Shown here: piece after piece, positions 26,615-35,066 of the stretch
How positions within the stretch are numbered: position 1 is the first letter of the stretch
Layout of the letters: each line of letters begins with the position of its first letter
NCBI GenBank assembly: GCA_020632975.1
Contig: JACKEL010000011.1
Span: 1-64,000 of the forward strand
Reading direction: 5' to 3'
DNA from: Myxococcales bacterium
GTDB taxonomy: Bacteria > Myxococcota_C > UBA6777
Length of the DNA stretch: 64,000 bases
The notes under the pieces: generated by a model
Databases searched by the model: none
What the model saw: the letters and a program-made list of their open reading frames with translations, nothing else
Told to the model about the DNA's origin: nothing
Program-made: the position numbers and the translations under genes

Positions 26615-26704
26615 CGGCGCGCAACATTCTTTCTCACAAGGCCCGCGCCGCAGACGGCATCTTTAGTTGCTCCAAGCAACCAAGACCCACCGTTCAACAA
26701 GTCA

Positions 26705-28483
26705 TCAACGACACTCTTGCGGCTTCGGGATCGTCAAAGCAGAGCACTTTCCTATATCAAAGCGACAGGCGTCAACCCAGTCACCATTTTTCCCGCAATC
26801 TGGGATGCCATTGACAAAGCCTTGGTCGAAGATCGGTGTCGTACATCCTTTGCAAGAACCCACTTGGGTATAACGCTTTTGTTGTACGTTGTCACAGTTG
26901 TAATCAAAACTACCATCACCGCGATGCACAGAGAAAAATCCTGTTTGGCCAGGAAAGACGTCTTTGTTTTTGTCATAGCAGTCTTGGTTGTTGGTCACAT
27001 AACCCGCAGGCTTGGAGCAAGCTTTGATCGTCTTGGCAGGATCGCCATAACCGTCGCCGTCTGTGTCAGCATAGTACGTAAAGGCTGCTGCACCTTCGTC
27101 GATCTTTCCGTCGCAATCGTCGTCTGTACCGTTACAGAACTCTTGTGTGCGCGGTTGTTCGAGGGGTTCGCAAGTCTCCACACCGTTCTTGCAGATATAA
27201 GCACCGCGGCTGCAAATCCCCGGTTTTGTCGTCGTGCAAAAACGCCCCATGTTGGGGAAGGTCTCGTCTTTGAGTCCGTCGCAATCATTGTCTTTGCCAT
27301 CACAGACTTCTGTCTGCGGAAGAACCTGACCTGCGCAAGCGCCCCATGTTCCGTTACTTTGGCAAGTGCTGACCCCTGCTTTACAAGGGGCAACCTTGTC
27401 TGTTCCTGGAGGACCCCCATAACAAGGCTGTGTCGCTCCTGGCTTGCAAGCAGAACAGTTCTCATCGACCAAACCATTGCAGTTGTTGTCTTTTCCGTCA
27501 CAGCCCAACTCTGTTCCTGTTTGGTAATCGACAGAGTGGCGAACGTAGGTCGCATCATCGCAAGGCAACCAACCTTTGGTGCCCCCACAAGGCTGTCCAG
27601 AACCTGCGCACACGCCGCTTTGTTTGGGACATGCGGGACCAGAGATGCCGTTGTCCACCTGACCATCGCAGTTATCATCGAGACCGTTACAAAGCTCTAA
27701 GCCAGGCTTGATAAAGCCCGAACACTCGCCCCAACGACCATTGGCTTGGCAAAACTGCGTGCCTACCTTGCAAGTACCTTTGCACGAATAGGCGTTGCCA
27801 CCGATCTTTTCGCAGCCAGAGGTGTTGCTGGGATAACAATTTTGCTGTTCACCTTGTCGACACTCAAAACAGCTATCGTCGATCTGCCCGTTGCAGTCGT
27901 TGTCTTCGCCATCACAGCGTTCTTCTTTGGGCAGGACTTCACCAACGCAGTTCCCCCACGTTTTATCCGAACGACAAGTCTGGACACCATCTTTGCAAGT
28001 GCCCTTGTATCGGGTTCCTTGGGGACCATTGTAACAAGCTCTTGTTTCACCAGCTTTGCAAACACCGCATCCATCGTCAACAAGGCCGTTGCAGTCGTCA
28101 TCATAGCCGTTTCCGCAGATCTCTTGGCCGGGTAGGATCTGACCTACGCATTCTCCCCACACACCGCGCAAACAAAGCTGTTCACCCATCAAGCAGACGC
28201 CCACACCACGGTTTTCTGAGGGGCCTGTGTAACAAGCACGACGCTGACCTGTCTCGCAAGCCCCCGTCCCACCGTCACTTCCACCTTCAACGGTGCCTTT
28301 TTCGACGCTACCGCCCTCTTTTCCAGTGCGAAGGATGCATCGACCGCTTGCGCACATATAATCCGCGCTAAAACAGTCCGCATCATTTACGCAGTCAGGC
28401 TTTTGAAACAAACCACAACCCGCTCCCAAGAGCCACGCCCATCCCCCAAATACACACAAAAACACAACACTCTTGATCCGCAT
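26705..28483 (-). CDS. MopE-like Cys-rich lipoprotein with six Asp-rich metal-binding motifs
   Basis: A 592-residue protein with lipobox GAGC. The start at 28483 lies six bases after TAGGAG. Six repeats of the pattern C-[DN]-G-x-D-[DN]-[DN]-C-[DN]-G-x-x-D are visible: CGNGYDDDCNGLVD, CDGEDNDCNGQID, CNGLDDNCDGQVD, CDGKDNNCNGLVD, CDGKDNDCDGLKD and CNGTDDDCDGKID. This is the putative metal-binding motif named after MopE/CorA of methanotrophs. Between them are units with ACYNGP-type heads and W-G-x-C pairs. A calcium-type loop TDGDGYGDP precedes a unique C-terminal domain. It is probably a disulfide-rich surface lipoprotein binding calcium or another divalent ion. Dozens of cysteines would need oxidative folding outside the cytoplasm. 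Confidence 0.88.
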   Translation of the reverse strand: MRIKSVVFLCVFGGWAWLLGAGCGLFQKPDCVNDADCFSADYMCASGRCILRTGKEGGSVEKGTVEGGSDGGTGACETGQRRACYTGPSENRGVGVCLMGEQLCLRGVWGECVGQILPGQEICGNGYDDDCNGLVDDGCGVCKAGETRACYNGPQGTRYKGTCKDGVQTCRSDKTWGNCVGEVLPKEERCDGEDNDCNGQIDDSCFECRQGEQQNCYPSNTSGCEKIGGNAYSCKGTCKVGTQFCQANGRWGECSGFIKPGLELCNGLDDNCDGQVDNGISGPACPKQSGVCAGSGQPCGGTKGWLPCDDATYVRHSVDYQTGTELGCDGKDNNCNGLVDENCSACKPGATQPCYGGPPGTDKVAPCKAGVSTCQSNGTWGACAGQVLPQTEVCDGKDNDCDGLKDETFPNMGRFCTTTKPGICSRGAYICKNGVETCEPLEQPRTQEFCNGTDDDCDGKIDEGAAAFTYYADTDGDGYGDPAKTIKACSKPAGYVTNNQDCYDKNKDVFPGQTGFFSVHRGDGSFDYNCDNVQQKRYTQVGSCKGCTTPIFDQGFVNGIPDCGKNGDWVDACRFDIGKCSALTIPKPQECR

Positions 28484-28904
28484 CCTTGTCTCCTACCATC
28501 TCCATCCAGCGATGCTAAGTTGTAGTCGCTTCGCTCAAATTTGCCAAGCTCCTCACGTAAGACTCCACCCAAGGAAGAGACGTCTCGCCCACCCAACAAA
28601 GGGAAAAAGGATTTCTATACTTTCACAAAACGCAGGGAGAAAGTGTCCCACCTTCCCTCAAAAAATAGCGCACTTGTGCGAGCTGAGTCCTAACGCGCCC
28701 AAAAGATCGAGCGCCTTCGAGGAACCATCGGCAACAGCAGAAGTATCACAAGCCAAGCTTGGCCCCCGCCTTGGACTCCACAGCCCAAAGCAAGAAAGTG
28801 GATAGACGGATGGCTTCTTTGGAAAAACAGGGCACGTGCGTTGATTATGAGGGGAAAGTGGGGATGTGGATGAGATTTGGAAGAGGCAGAAGAGAGATGG
28901 AGGA
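28484..28904. other. 421-bp intergenic region without a recognised gene
   Basis: This gap separates two minus-strand lipoprotein genes. A 110-codon plus-strand frame overlaps it but has no ribosome site and low-complexity, unfamiliar sequence, so it was not called. The part near 28484 must carry the promoter of the MopE-like gene, but no clear boxes are seen. Confidence 0.4.
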
Positions 28905-29312
28905 TTAGTCGCGGAGGACGCGGAAGCTGTAGGTCTTTTCAGCGGAAGGCTTGTCTAAGAGGACATCGCGGGGTTCGACAACGATGTTGCTGTCAGAGTC
29001 ATCGACGCGGATGTAGTAGTGGATGACTTGTCCCGCGGTTTGGCCAGGGATGCCACCTTGATAGACTTGCGCGCTGATCTGCGTCATCTCGACAGAGTTG
29101 GAGGTCTTCCAACCATCTGTTGAGTACACGAGATTGATCTTAAACGGACGAAGATCGCCGATGATCACAGCTTTGACTTCGTAGGGTCCTTTTTGATCAC
29201 TGGTATTCAGCACCGTTGAGGACTCTAAGATCTCCGTTGGAACTTGACCACAACCAACAAGAGCAACAGCCAGTAACAATCCTGCAAGCCAGGTTCCCCA
29301 GCGCGACGTCAT
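28905..29312 (-). CDS. small lipoprotein with a beta-sandwich-like domain
   Basis: The 135-residue product starts at ATG 29312, seven bases after GGGAGG; the longer frame lacks a signal. MTSRWGTWLAGLLLAVALVG ends in the lipobox ALVGC. The mature part has alternating strands (YEVKAVIIGDL, INLVYSTDGWKT, VYQGGIPGQTAGQVIHYYIR, EKTYSFRVLRD) resembling Ig-like or carbohydrate-binding domains of the kind annotated in Myxococcota for comparing applied sugars or peptide stems. No catalytic residue is apparent. Function is unknown. Confidence 0.7.
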   Translation of the reverse strand: MTSRWGTWLAGLLLAVALVGCGQVPTEILESSTVLNTSDQKGPYEVKAVIIGDLRPFKINLVYSTDGWKTSNSVEMTQISAQVYQGGIPGQTAGQVIHYYIRVDDSDSNIVVEPRDVLLDKPSAEKTYSFRVLRD

Positions 29313-29590
29313 GGGAAAGCCTCCCTTCTTAAGAAACAACCCCCACACTTCGGAGGTTTATACAAATGAGCCAAGTTTTTGGAGGGGTGGCCCAAAAAAG
29401 ACACACCCACTCAACAAAGTACTTCGGTCTTTCCAAGCAAAAGTTGACACTCGAATTGAAAAAAGAACGGAACGCACTGTTTTTTCTATTCTTTTGAACA
29501 CGACAGTGTTTCCGAAAGAGAAGAGATGTCTGTTGGACAAAATACGCTTCTCTTTGTCTCAAGTCAAACGAGAAACTTGGCCATAGCGAT

Positions 29591-30778
29591 CTATCTATAG
29601 AGCAAGAAAGGTTTTCTTTGCTCAAGGAAGACGCTCTGCTCTTCCTGCCAAAGTTTCTCGATCTCACGCAAAGTAGCCCCACTCTCTAGTGCCTCGCGGG
29701 TTTCAGCGCCACCAAAGAGCAGATCGATCGCCAGACGATCAGAGACAAACTCGTAGGTCTCTGTCCGCCAAGCAAAGTCATCAGGCGAAACTTTCTTCGC
29801 GGCCTTCAAGATCGCCACCCCTGTCAAAAGAGGCAAAAAGCTTTCTCGATCGGTGACATGGATCTGCACACCACCATTGGACTGGCGACCCCACTTATGA
29901 AAAGTGGGCATAAAACGCAAGGGTCGGAAAAAGACACCTGGCAACTCTTCTTGTTCCAAAGCCGCCGCAAACGCGAAAGGATCGAGGTAAGCAGCGCCCA
30001 CCAACTCAAAGGGGCGTGTGGTACCACGTGCCTCAGAAAGATTCGTTCCTTCAAAGAGACAACCGCCAGGGTAAACTGTCGCAGTATCAAGCGTGGGCAT
30101 GTTGGGAGAGGGCATGACCCAAGGAAGACCCGTTTGATCGAACCACATATCGCGGGTCCAGCCTTCCATCTTGATGATCTCAAGCTGACAGGAAACCCCG
30201 CAGATATCGCGAAAATAGAGTGCAAGCTCCCCTGCTGTCATCCCATGTCGATTGGGGAGGGGGTGGTGTCCCACAAAAGAGCGAAACGCATCTTGAACGG
30301 ATGGACCTTCTACACCGAGGCCATTGATGGGGTTGGGTCGATCCAAGACCCAGACTTCCACGCCCACCTTGCCCGCCACTTCCATGAGATAACTCATGGT
30401 GTAAACATATGTATAATAACGACTTCCAACATCTTGAATGTCGAACAACACGACATCAAGGCCATCAAGCCACTCAGGTTTGGGACGCAAAGAAGCTTCT
30501 GTGTCGCCATACAAACTATAGATGGGAACGCCCGTTTCAGGATCGGTCACGCCACCTTCGACGCTGATCATGTCCTGTGCCTCGCCACGAATCCCATGTT
30601 CGGGTCCAAAAAGCGCGACAAGTTCAACATCAGGGACCGCTTTCATCAACGAAACGATGTGGCGCAGCTTTGCATCGACCGCAGTAGGGTTACAACAAAT
30701 CCCGACACGCCGACCTTTTAGGCGTTCGACCTCTGTTTCCATCAACCGATCTAGACCTGTTTTCACCTTTGCACGCAA
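29591..30778 (-). CDS. DUF1343 / NamZ-type exo-beta-N-acetylmuramidase
   Basis: A 395-residue member of the DUF1343 family, whose studied member NamZ removes terminal N-acetylmuramic acid from peptidoglycan glycans. Family stretches are GRRVGICCNPTAVD, VALFGPEHGIRGEAQD, VLFDIQDVGSRYYTYVYTM, WVLDRPNPING, PNRHGMTAGELALYF and WVMPSPNMPTLDTATVYPGG. The chosen start is TTG 30778, seven bases after AAGGAG; the longer form to 30910 has no ribosome site. No signal peptide is visible in this form, so the enzyme would be cytoplasmic and act on recycled muropeptides or glycans. The usual length is near 400, which fits. Confidence 0.9.
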   Translation of the reverse strand: MRAKVKTGLDRLMETEVERLKGRRVGICCNPTAVDAKLRHIVSLMKAVPDVELVALFGPEHGIRGEAQDMISVEGGVTDPETGVPIYSLYGDTEASLRPKPEWLDGLDVVLFDIQDVGSRYYTYVYTMSYLMEVAGKVGVEVWVLDRPNPINGLGVEGPSVQDAFRSFVGHHPLPNRHGMTAGELALYFRDICGVSCQLEIIKMEGWTRDMWFDQTGLPWVMPSPNMPTLDTATVYPGGCLFEGTNLSEARGTTRPFELVGAAYLDPFAFAAALEQEELPGVFFRPLRFMPTFHKWGRQSNGGVQIHVTDRESFLPLLTGVAILKAAKKVSPDDFAWRTETYEFVSDRLAIDLLFGGAETREALESGATLREIEKLWQEEQSVFLEQRKPFLLYR

Positions 30779-30954
30779 TGCTTTGCTCCTTTCCAAGATG
30801 TCCCATTCAGGGGTCCGATATCTTCGACCAAAACGTCCTCTCTGCTTGTGAGATACCCCTTGATTCAACGAGAAGAAGCCCCAAAAGGCAGCGCTATCCG
30901 AAGAATACAAGCGACATCACAGAAACGCGTTTTGGCCCACAGTGAGTCCATCTT

Positions 30955-31779
30955 TTATGTAGCAGAGGGTGAGCCAATTCCGTATTTTTCTGCATACGGT
31001 TGGATCACAGCCAGCATCGACGCATGCAAGGCTTGCCCTGAAGCGATGACATGGCCCTCAGAAAAAACACAAGGGCAACCATCGTATCCAGTGATCTTCC
31101 CGCCTGCTTCTTTGACCAACAACCACCCAGCTGCCATGTCCCAAGGTTGGAGCTTTTCTTCCCAGTAACCATCCAGACGACCGCAAGCTACGTAAGCAAG
31201 ATCCACTGCCGCAGCGCCCATCCTGCGGATACCACGCACTTTTTTGATCATGCGCGCAGCATTCTCGATGTTGTCGCGTTCTGAAAGATGCTTGTCGTAT
31301 GCAAACCCAGTCGCAACCACCGCCTCTCCAAGCGCTTCACACGAAGAGACATGGACCTCTACACCGTTGCGGGTCGTTCCTTTGCCTTGCCCCGAACAAA
31401 AAAGCTCATCCAAGACAGGAAGATACACGACACCCACAACAGGGACACCATCTCGCAACAACGCAATCGACACGGCAAAGATCGGTAGCTGGTGTGCGTA
31501 ATTGACCGTACCATCGAGAGGATCGATCACCCACAACATCCCATCTTTGTGAAGATCGTTGATGTCGCCTGTTCCTTCTTCGCCAAGGATACGATGTTCT
31601 GGATAACGCTGGCGAATCTCTTTGACCAACCAAGCCTCGCTTGCGCGATCTGCGTCCGTCACAAGGTCGCTTTGTGTACTCTTGCGATCGATGGTCCGCA
31701 TCGAATCCATGCTTTTCATCAACAACGTGCCGCTGCCTTTGGCGAGGTGGCACGCAAAGTCCATCCATTCTTGCACCAT
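30955..31779 (-). CDS. inositol-monophosphatase-family phosphatase
   Basis: A 274-residue Mg-dependent sugar-phosphatase of the IMPase/FBPase/CysQ superfamily. Metal-binding motifs are intact: ILGEEGTG, WVIDPLDGTVNYAH and LQPWDMAAGWLLVKEAGG. The start at 31779 follows GAGAGGAAG. Members hydrolyse myo-inositol 1-phosphate, fructose 1,6-bisphosphate or 3'-phosphoadenosine 5'-phosphate; the LDGTVNY form favours an inositol-monophosphatase/SuhB-like enzyme, but the substrate cannot be fixed from sequence alone. It lies 176 bp upstream of the NamZ-like gene on the same strand and divergent to the oxidosqualene cyclase. Confidence 0.92.
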   Translation of the reverse strand: MVQEWMDFACHLAKGSGTLLMKSMDSMRTIDRKSTQSDLVTDADRASEAWLVKEIRQRYPEHRILGEEGTGDINDLHKDGMLWVIDPLDGTVNYAHQLPIFAVSIALLRDGVPVVGVVYLPVLDELFCSGQGKGTTRNGVEVHVSSCEALGEAVVATGFAYDKHLSERDNIENAARMIKKVRGIRRMGAAAVDLAYVACGRLDGYWEEKLQPWDMAAGWLLVKEAGGKITGYDGCPCVFSEGHVIASGQALHASMLAVIQPYAEKYGIGSPSAT

Positions 31780-32133
31780 GATACTTCCTCTCTCGGGTGT
31801 TTGGGGGATATCGCCATGTGGAGGCGCAACATACACAACGCCCCAAGACCCGTCAACTCAACGTATGATGCTGCGGTGTTCTTGCGCCAATTGTATCTGT
31901 GGTGCCACACCTCTCCTCTTTTTTCCCATCTCCAAAGATGCCGTTATGGCTGCTTGGCTAAAACAAGATCGCTACTTTGGAAGGTGCGGCTTGGTTTTTG
32001 CTGAACCTTTGGCAAAAGCTCGCTCGCGTCATCTCAAGCCAGCAAACAACCCCCCAGAAGATCGCTCTCCCGAGATGGCCGAACTTCCGTCTTCTCCATC
32101 CATCGAGATGGGAACACAAAGCAAGGAATCGCC
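31780..32133. other. 354-bp intergenic region between divergent genes
   Basis: This is the promoter region shared by the minus-strand IMPase-family gene and the plus-strand oxidosqualene cyclase. Frames crossing it are antisense or lack ribosome sites. No RNA gene or clear sigma-70 pair was recognised. Confidence 0.4.
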
Positions 32134-34173
32134 ATGCCGCCTTACGAAACCCCCGTCGTTTCAAGTCATCCCCAGTCTCCATCTTCTCCTGGAACATCTT
32201 TTTCTTTAGAAGGACCATCACTTGAAGCGCTTCAACAAGCGTTTGTTCAAGGAACAAACTTCTTTGCATCCATCCAAGAAGACGATGGAAGTTGGTGCGG
32301 CGACTACGGCGGCCCGATGTTCCTTTTGCCCATGTACGTGGCAGCGACCTACATCTGCAAACGCCCGCCCAGCGACGAAGAACGCGAAGGGATGGTGCGT
32401 TATACCCTGAGCACACAAAATCCCGATGGAGGCATCGGAATCCACGCAGAAGCCGAAGAAAGCATGATGTTTACCACGACGCTTTCTTACATCGCGTTGC
32501 GTCTGTTGGAAGTCCCCGCAGAGCAGCCTGAGATGATCAAAATGCGACGCTGGATCCAAGATCATGGAAGCGCCCTTGCTGCGGCGAGTTGGGCCAAGTG
32601 GATTATGTGTGTCCTCAATCTCTACGATTACGATGGACTCCACCCGATCTTGCCAGAACTCTACTTGCTCCCTGCGGAAGTGCCGATCCATCCGGGACAT
32701 CTGTGGTGCCATGCTCGCCAAGTGTACCTGCCCATGGCCTATCTTTACGGAAAGAAGACGCGTATCGAAGCTGATCCTTTGATTCAAGCGATCCGCCAAG
32801 AGATCTACGCCAAACCCTACGAAAAGATCCGATTCAGCGCGCACCGCGACACACTGTGTCCCGCTGACAAGTCCTACTCCCTATCGTTCCTTTCACAGAT
32901 CGCCAACTTCGCGATGGGTGCGTTTGAGTCTTTCCATCGAGAAGGACTCCGCCAACGCGCACTCGAAGAAGTGAAACGCCACATCGATCACGAAGATCAA
33001 GCCACAAACTTTATCCGCATCGGCCCCGTCAATGCGGTCCTCAACACCTTGGTCCACTACTTTGAAGATCCAGAAGGCGAAGCCCACCAAAAAAGTTGGG
33101 AAACGCTACCTACCTACCTTTGGAATGGGCACGATGGCATCAAGATGAATGGCTACAACTCTTGCAAGCTGTGGGATACGGCCTTTGCAGTACAAGCCTT
33201 GCGCGCGACACCAACCTCCGTGGCGGACTCTCCTGTCGTCCAAAAAGCCCTATCCAACGCCTATCGTTACATCCAAGACAACCAAGTCCTTGAGGATGTC
33301 CCCGAAAAAGATCGTTACTTCCGCCATGCAAGTCTTGGTGGATGGCCTTTTAGTGATCGCCTCCATGGATGGCCGATCACAGACTGTACCTCTGAAGGAT
33401 TTAAAGCAGCGATCGAACTGGAAGAAACCGTTGAACAACCGATCGCTGAAGGACTTTTGCGTGAAAGCGTCCGATTGATCCTCTCCTTCCAAAATGACGA
33501 CGGGGGTTGGGCTTCTTATGAGCGACAACGCGCGGGGACTTGGCTGGAACTGTTCAATCCCTCGCAGGCTTTCCGCGACATCATGATCGATTACTCTTAC
33601 ACAGAGTGTAGTTCAGCTTGCTTGCAAGCCCTGCAAACAGCCCAAAAAAGATTTCCTGGGTTTTTGACACAGCCGATCCAACGCGCCATCCAAAACGGAG
33701 AAAACTTCTTGCGCCGCAAGCAGCGCGAAGATGGAAGCTGGGAAGGCTCTTGGGCCGTTTGCTTCACGTATGGTACGTGGTTTGGCGTGTGGGGACTTTT
33801 GGCAGCGGGTGTATCTCCACAAGATCAAGCGATCCAAAAAGCTTGCGACTTTTTGCGACGTCACCAAAAGGCCGATGGAAGCTGGGGAGAACATTACAGA
33901 AGTTGCCAGACCCGCAAGTACGAAGAACACCCAGAAGGCCAAGCAGCGCAAACCGCTTGGGCTTTGATGACGCTTTGCAAAGCAGGTCATGCGCAAAGCT
34001 CCGCAGCACACCGGGCCGCACGCTTCCTTGTGGATCGCCAACAAGAAGATGGTGACTGGCCACGCGAAGCCATGGTAGGCGTCTTCAACAAGACCACACT
34101 GATCAATTACGAAAACTACCGTCGTTACTTCTGTTTGTGGGCACTTGGCTTGTATCACAAAGCCAACGCTTGA
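32134..34173 (+). CDS. oxidosqualene cyclase, cycloartenol-synthase type
   Basis: A 679-residue triterpene cyclase that would convert 2,3-oxidosqualene to a tetracyclic sterol precursor. It starts at ATG after AAGGAA. The catalytic motif is DCTSE (Asp 417), the oxidosqualene-cyclase form, not the DxDD of squalene-hopene cyclases. Other family marks are IDYSYTECSSA, GSWAVCFTYGTWFG and several QW repeats (QNPDGGIG, QNDDGGWA, QREDGSWEGSW, QKADGSWGEHY, QQEDGDW). The three positions that separate cycloartenol from lanosterol synthases are Tyr 341 (NGYNSCKLWDT), His 411 and Ile 415 (HGWPITDC), the same as Y410, H477 and I481 of Arabidopsis CAS1. No squalene monooxygenase is in the window. Bacterial cycloartenol synthase is known from Stigmatella, consistent with a myxobacterial relative. 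Confidence 0.93.
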   Translation: MPPYETPVVSSHPQSPSSPGTSFSLEGPSLEALQQAFVQGTNFFASIQEDDGSWCGDYGGPMFLLPMYVAATYICKRPPSDEEREGMVRYTLSTQNPDGGIGIHAEAEESMMFTTTLSYIALRLLEVPAEQPEMIKMRRWIQDHGSALAAASWAKWIMCVLNLYDYDGLHPILPELYLLPAEVPIHPGHLWCHARQVYLPMAYLYGKKTRIEADPLIQAIRQEIYAKPYEKIRFSAHRDTLCPADKSYSLSFLSQIANFAMGAFESFHREGLRQRALEEVKRHIDHEDQATNFIRIGPVNAVLNTLVHYFEDPEGEAHQKSWETLPTYLWNGHDGIKMNGYNSCKLWDTAFAVQALRATPTSVADSPVVQKALSNAYRYIQDNQVLEDVPEKDRYFRHASLGGWPFSDRLHGWPITDCTSEGFKAAIELEETVEQPIAEGLLRESVRLILSFQNDDGGWASYERQRAGTWLELFNPSQAFRDIMIDYSYTECSSACLQALQTAQKRFPGFLTQPIQRAIQNGENFLRRKQREDGSWEGSWAVCFTYGTWFGVWGLLAAGVSPQDQAIQKACDFLRRHQKADGSWGEHYRSCQTRKYEEHPEGQAAQTAWALMTLCKAGHAQSSAAHRAARFLVDRQQEDGDWPREAMVGVFNKTTLINYENYRRYFCLWALGLYHKANA

Positions 34174-34296
34174 TCCCCAAAGACCACCCCCACCTTAGCC
34201 CCTCGCCTCCAACAAGCATCCCTACACTCAAAGCCCAAACATCCCCATAGCAAAAAACGAACAATGAGCGTTTTTAGGAGCCTTGCATCAAAGCCT

Positions 34297-34788
34297 TCAA
34301 CGTTGGCGGCCAAAGATGATGTAGGCAGCCATGGAACAGATCCCGAGGAAGACCATCGCGCCGTAGGAAAAGTTGGGATGGTTCCCAAAGGCGAGATCGC
34401 GTTGGCTGGCAAAAAGGCGAATCCACAACAAGATCCCAGCGGGCAACAGCGACAAAAAGTTACCCCAAAAGAGCCCAGCCGAACGGCACATCACACGAGA
34501 GAGCGGCCAAAACAACACCATCCCCACCATTGGTTCAAGGACAAAGTAGCGATAACCAGGATCGACCGCGCGAATCCCGACGAAGGGGCGCAAAGCGAAG
34601 GCCAACGCCACCAAAAGACCAGCGATCACAAGCCGCACACGAAAAGCTTTGACTTCGGGATCAAGAAAAGGACGATTGGCCGCCTCTTTGGAAGGACGTG
34701 GTGAAGAAGCTTCTTCGTTGGCGTGGTGTCCATTGGTGTGGGGCGAGGCAGAAGGCTCAACGCGGGTGGGCTGAGAAGATTGGGTCAT
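34297..34788 (-). CDS. small four-helix membrane protein
   Basis: A 163-residue product. A hydrophilic Ser/Pro/Asn-rich N-terminal 45 residues is followed by about four transmembrane helices: VRLVIAGLLVALAFALRPFV, YFVLEPMVGMVLFWPLS, FWGNFLSLLPAGILLWIRLF and YGAMVFLGICSMAAYIIFG. I do not recognise the family. It is convergent with the oxidosqualene cyclase gene (123-bp gap) and divergent from the FHA-cyclase gene. A functional link to sterol synthesis is possible only by position. Confidence 0.6.
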   Translation of the reverse strand: MTQSSQPTRVEPSASPHTNGHHANEEASSPRPSKEAANRPFLDPEVKAFRVRLVIAGLLVALAFALRPFVGIRAVDPGYRYFVLEPMVGMVLFWPLSRVMCRSAGLFWGNFLSLLPAGILLWIRLFASQRDLAFGNHPNFSYGAMVFLGICSMAAYIIFGRQR

Positions 34789-35066
34789 AAAAAGTCTCCG
34801 AAGTCTTAGCAGGCAACGTTCATATGCTGCGCGCGTTTTGGGGTCATACTTGACACTCGAAAAGAGGTTCGTTAACGTGTCTCGACTGAATGAATGCTAG
34901 ATGGCGTACCAAGCAAAAGCCATGTGTGTCTTTGCAAAACGGGATCAAAAACGCCACGCTAGCCGCAAAAGCACCCGCCATGTTAGAGCAGCGATACGCT
35001 CTTGCAAAGGGCTTACTTTCCGTGTGACGCCTGTCCTTTCGAGAGGCTTAGTGGGATTCTCATAGG

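Noticed and set aside
26339..27700. 453-codon plus-strand frame
   Set aside because: It is antisense to the small Glu-rich and MopE-like lipoprotein genes, whose motifs and ribosome sites are clear.
28473..28805. 110-codon plus-strand frame in a gap
   Set aside because: No ribosome site, no hydrophobic core or known pattern, and it begins inside the 5' end of the MopE-like gene.
29444..34861. The 12-mer TTGACACTCGAA at 29444 and 34850
   Set aside because: Chance 12-base matches are expected in 64 kb and neither copy has a good -10 box.
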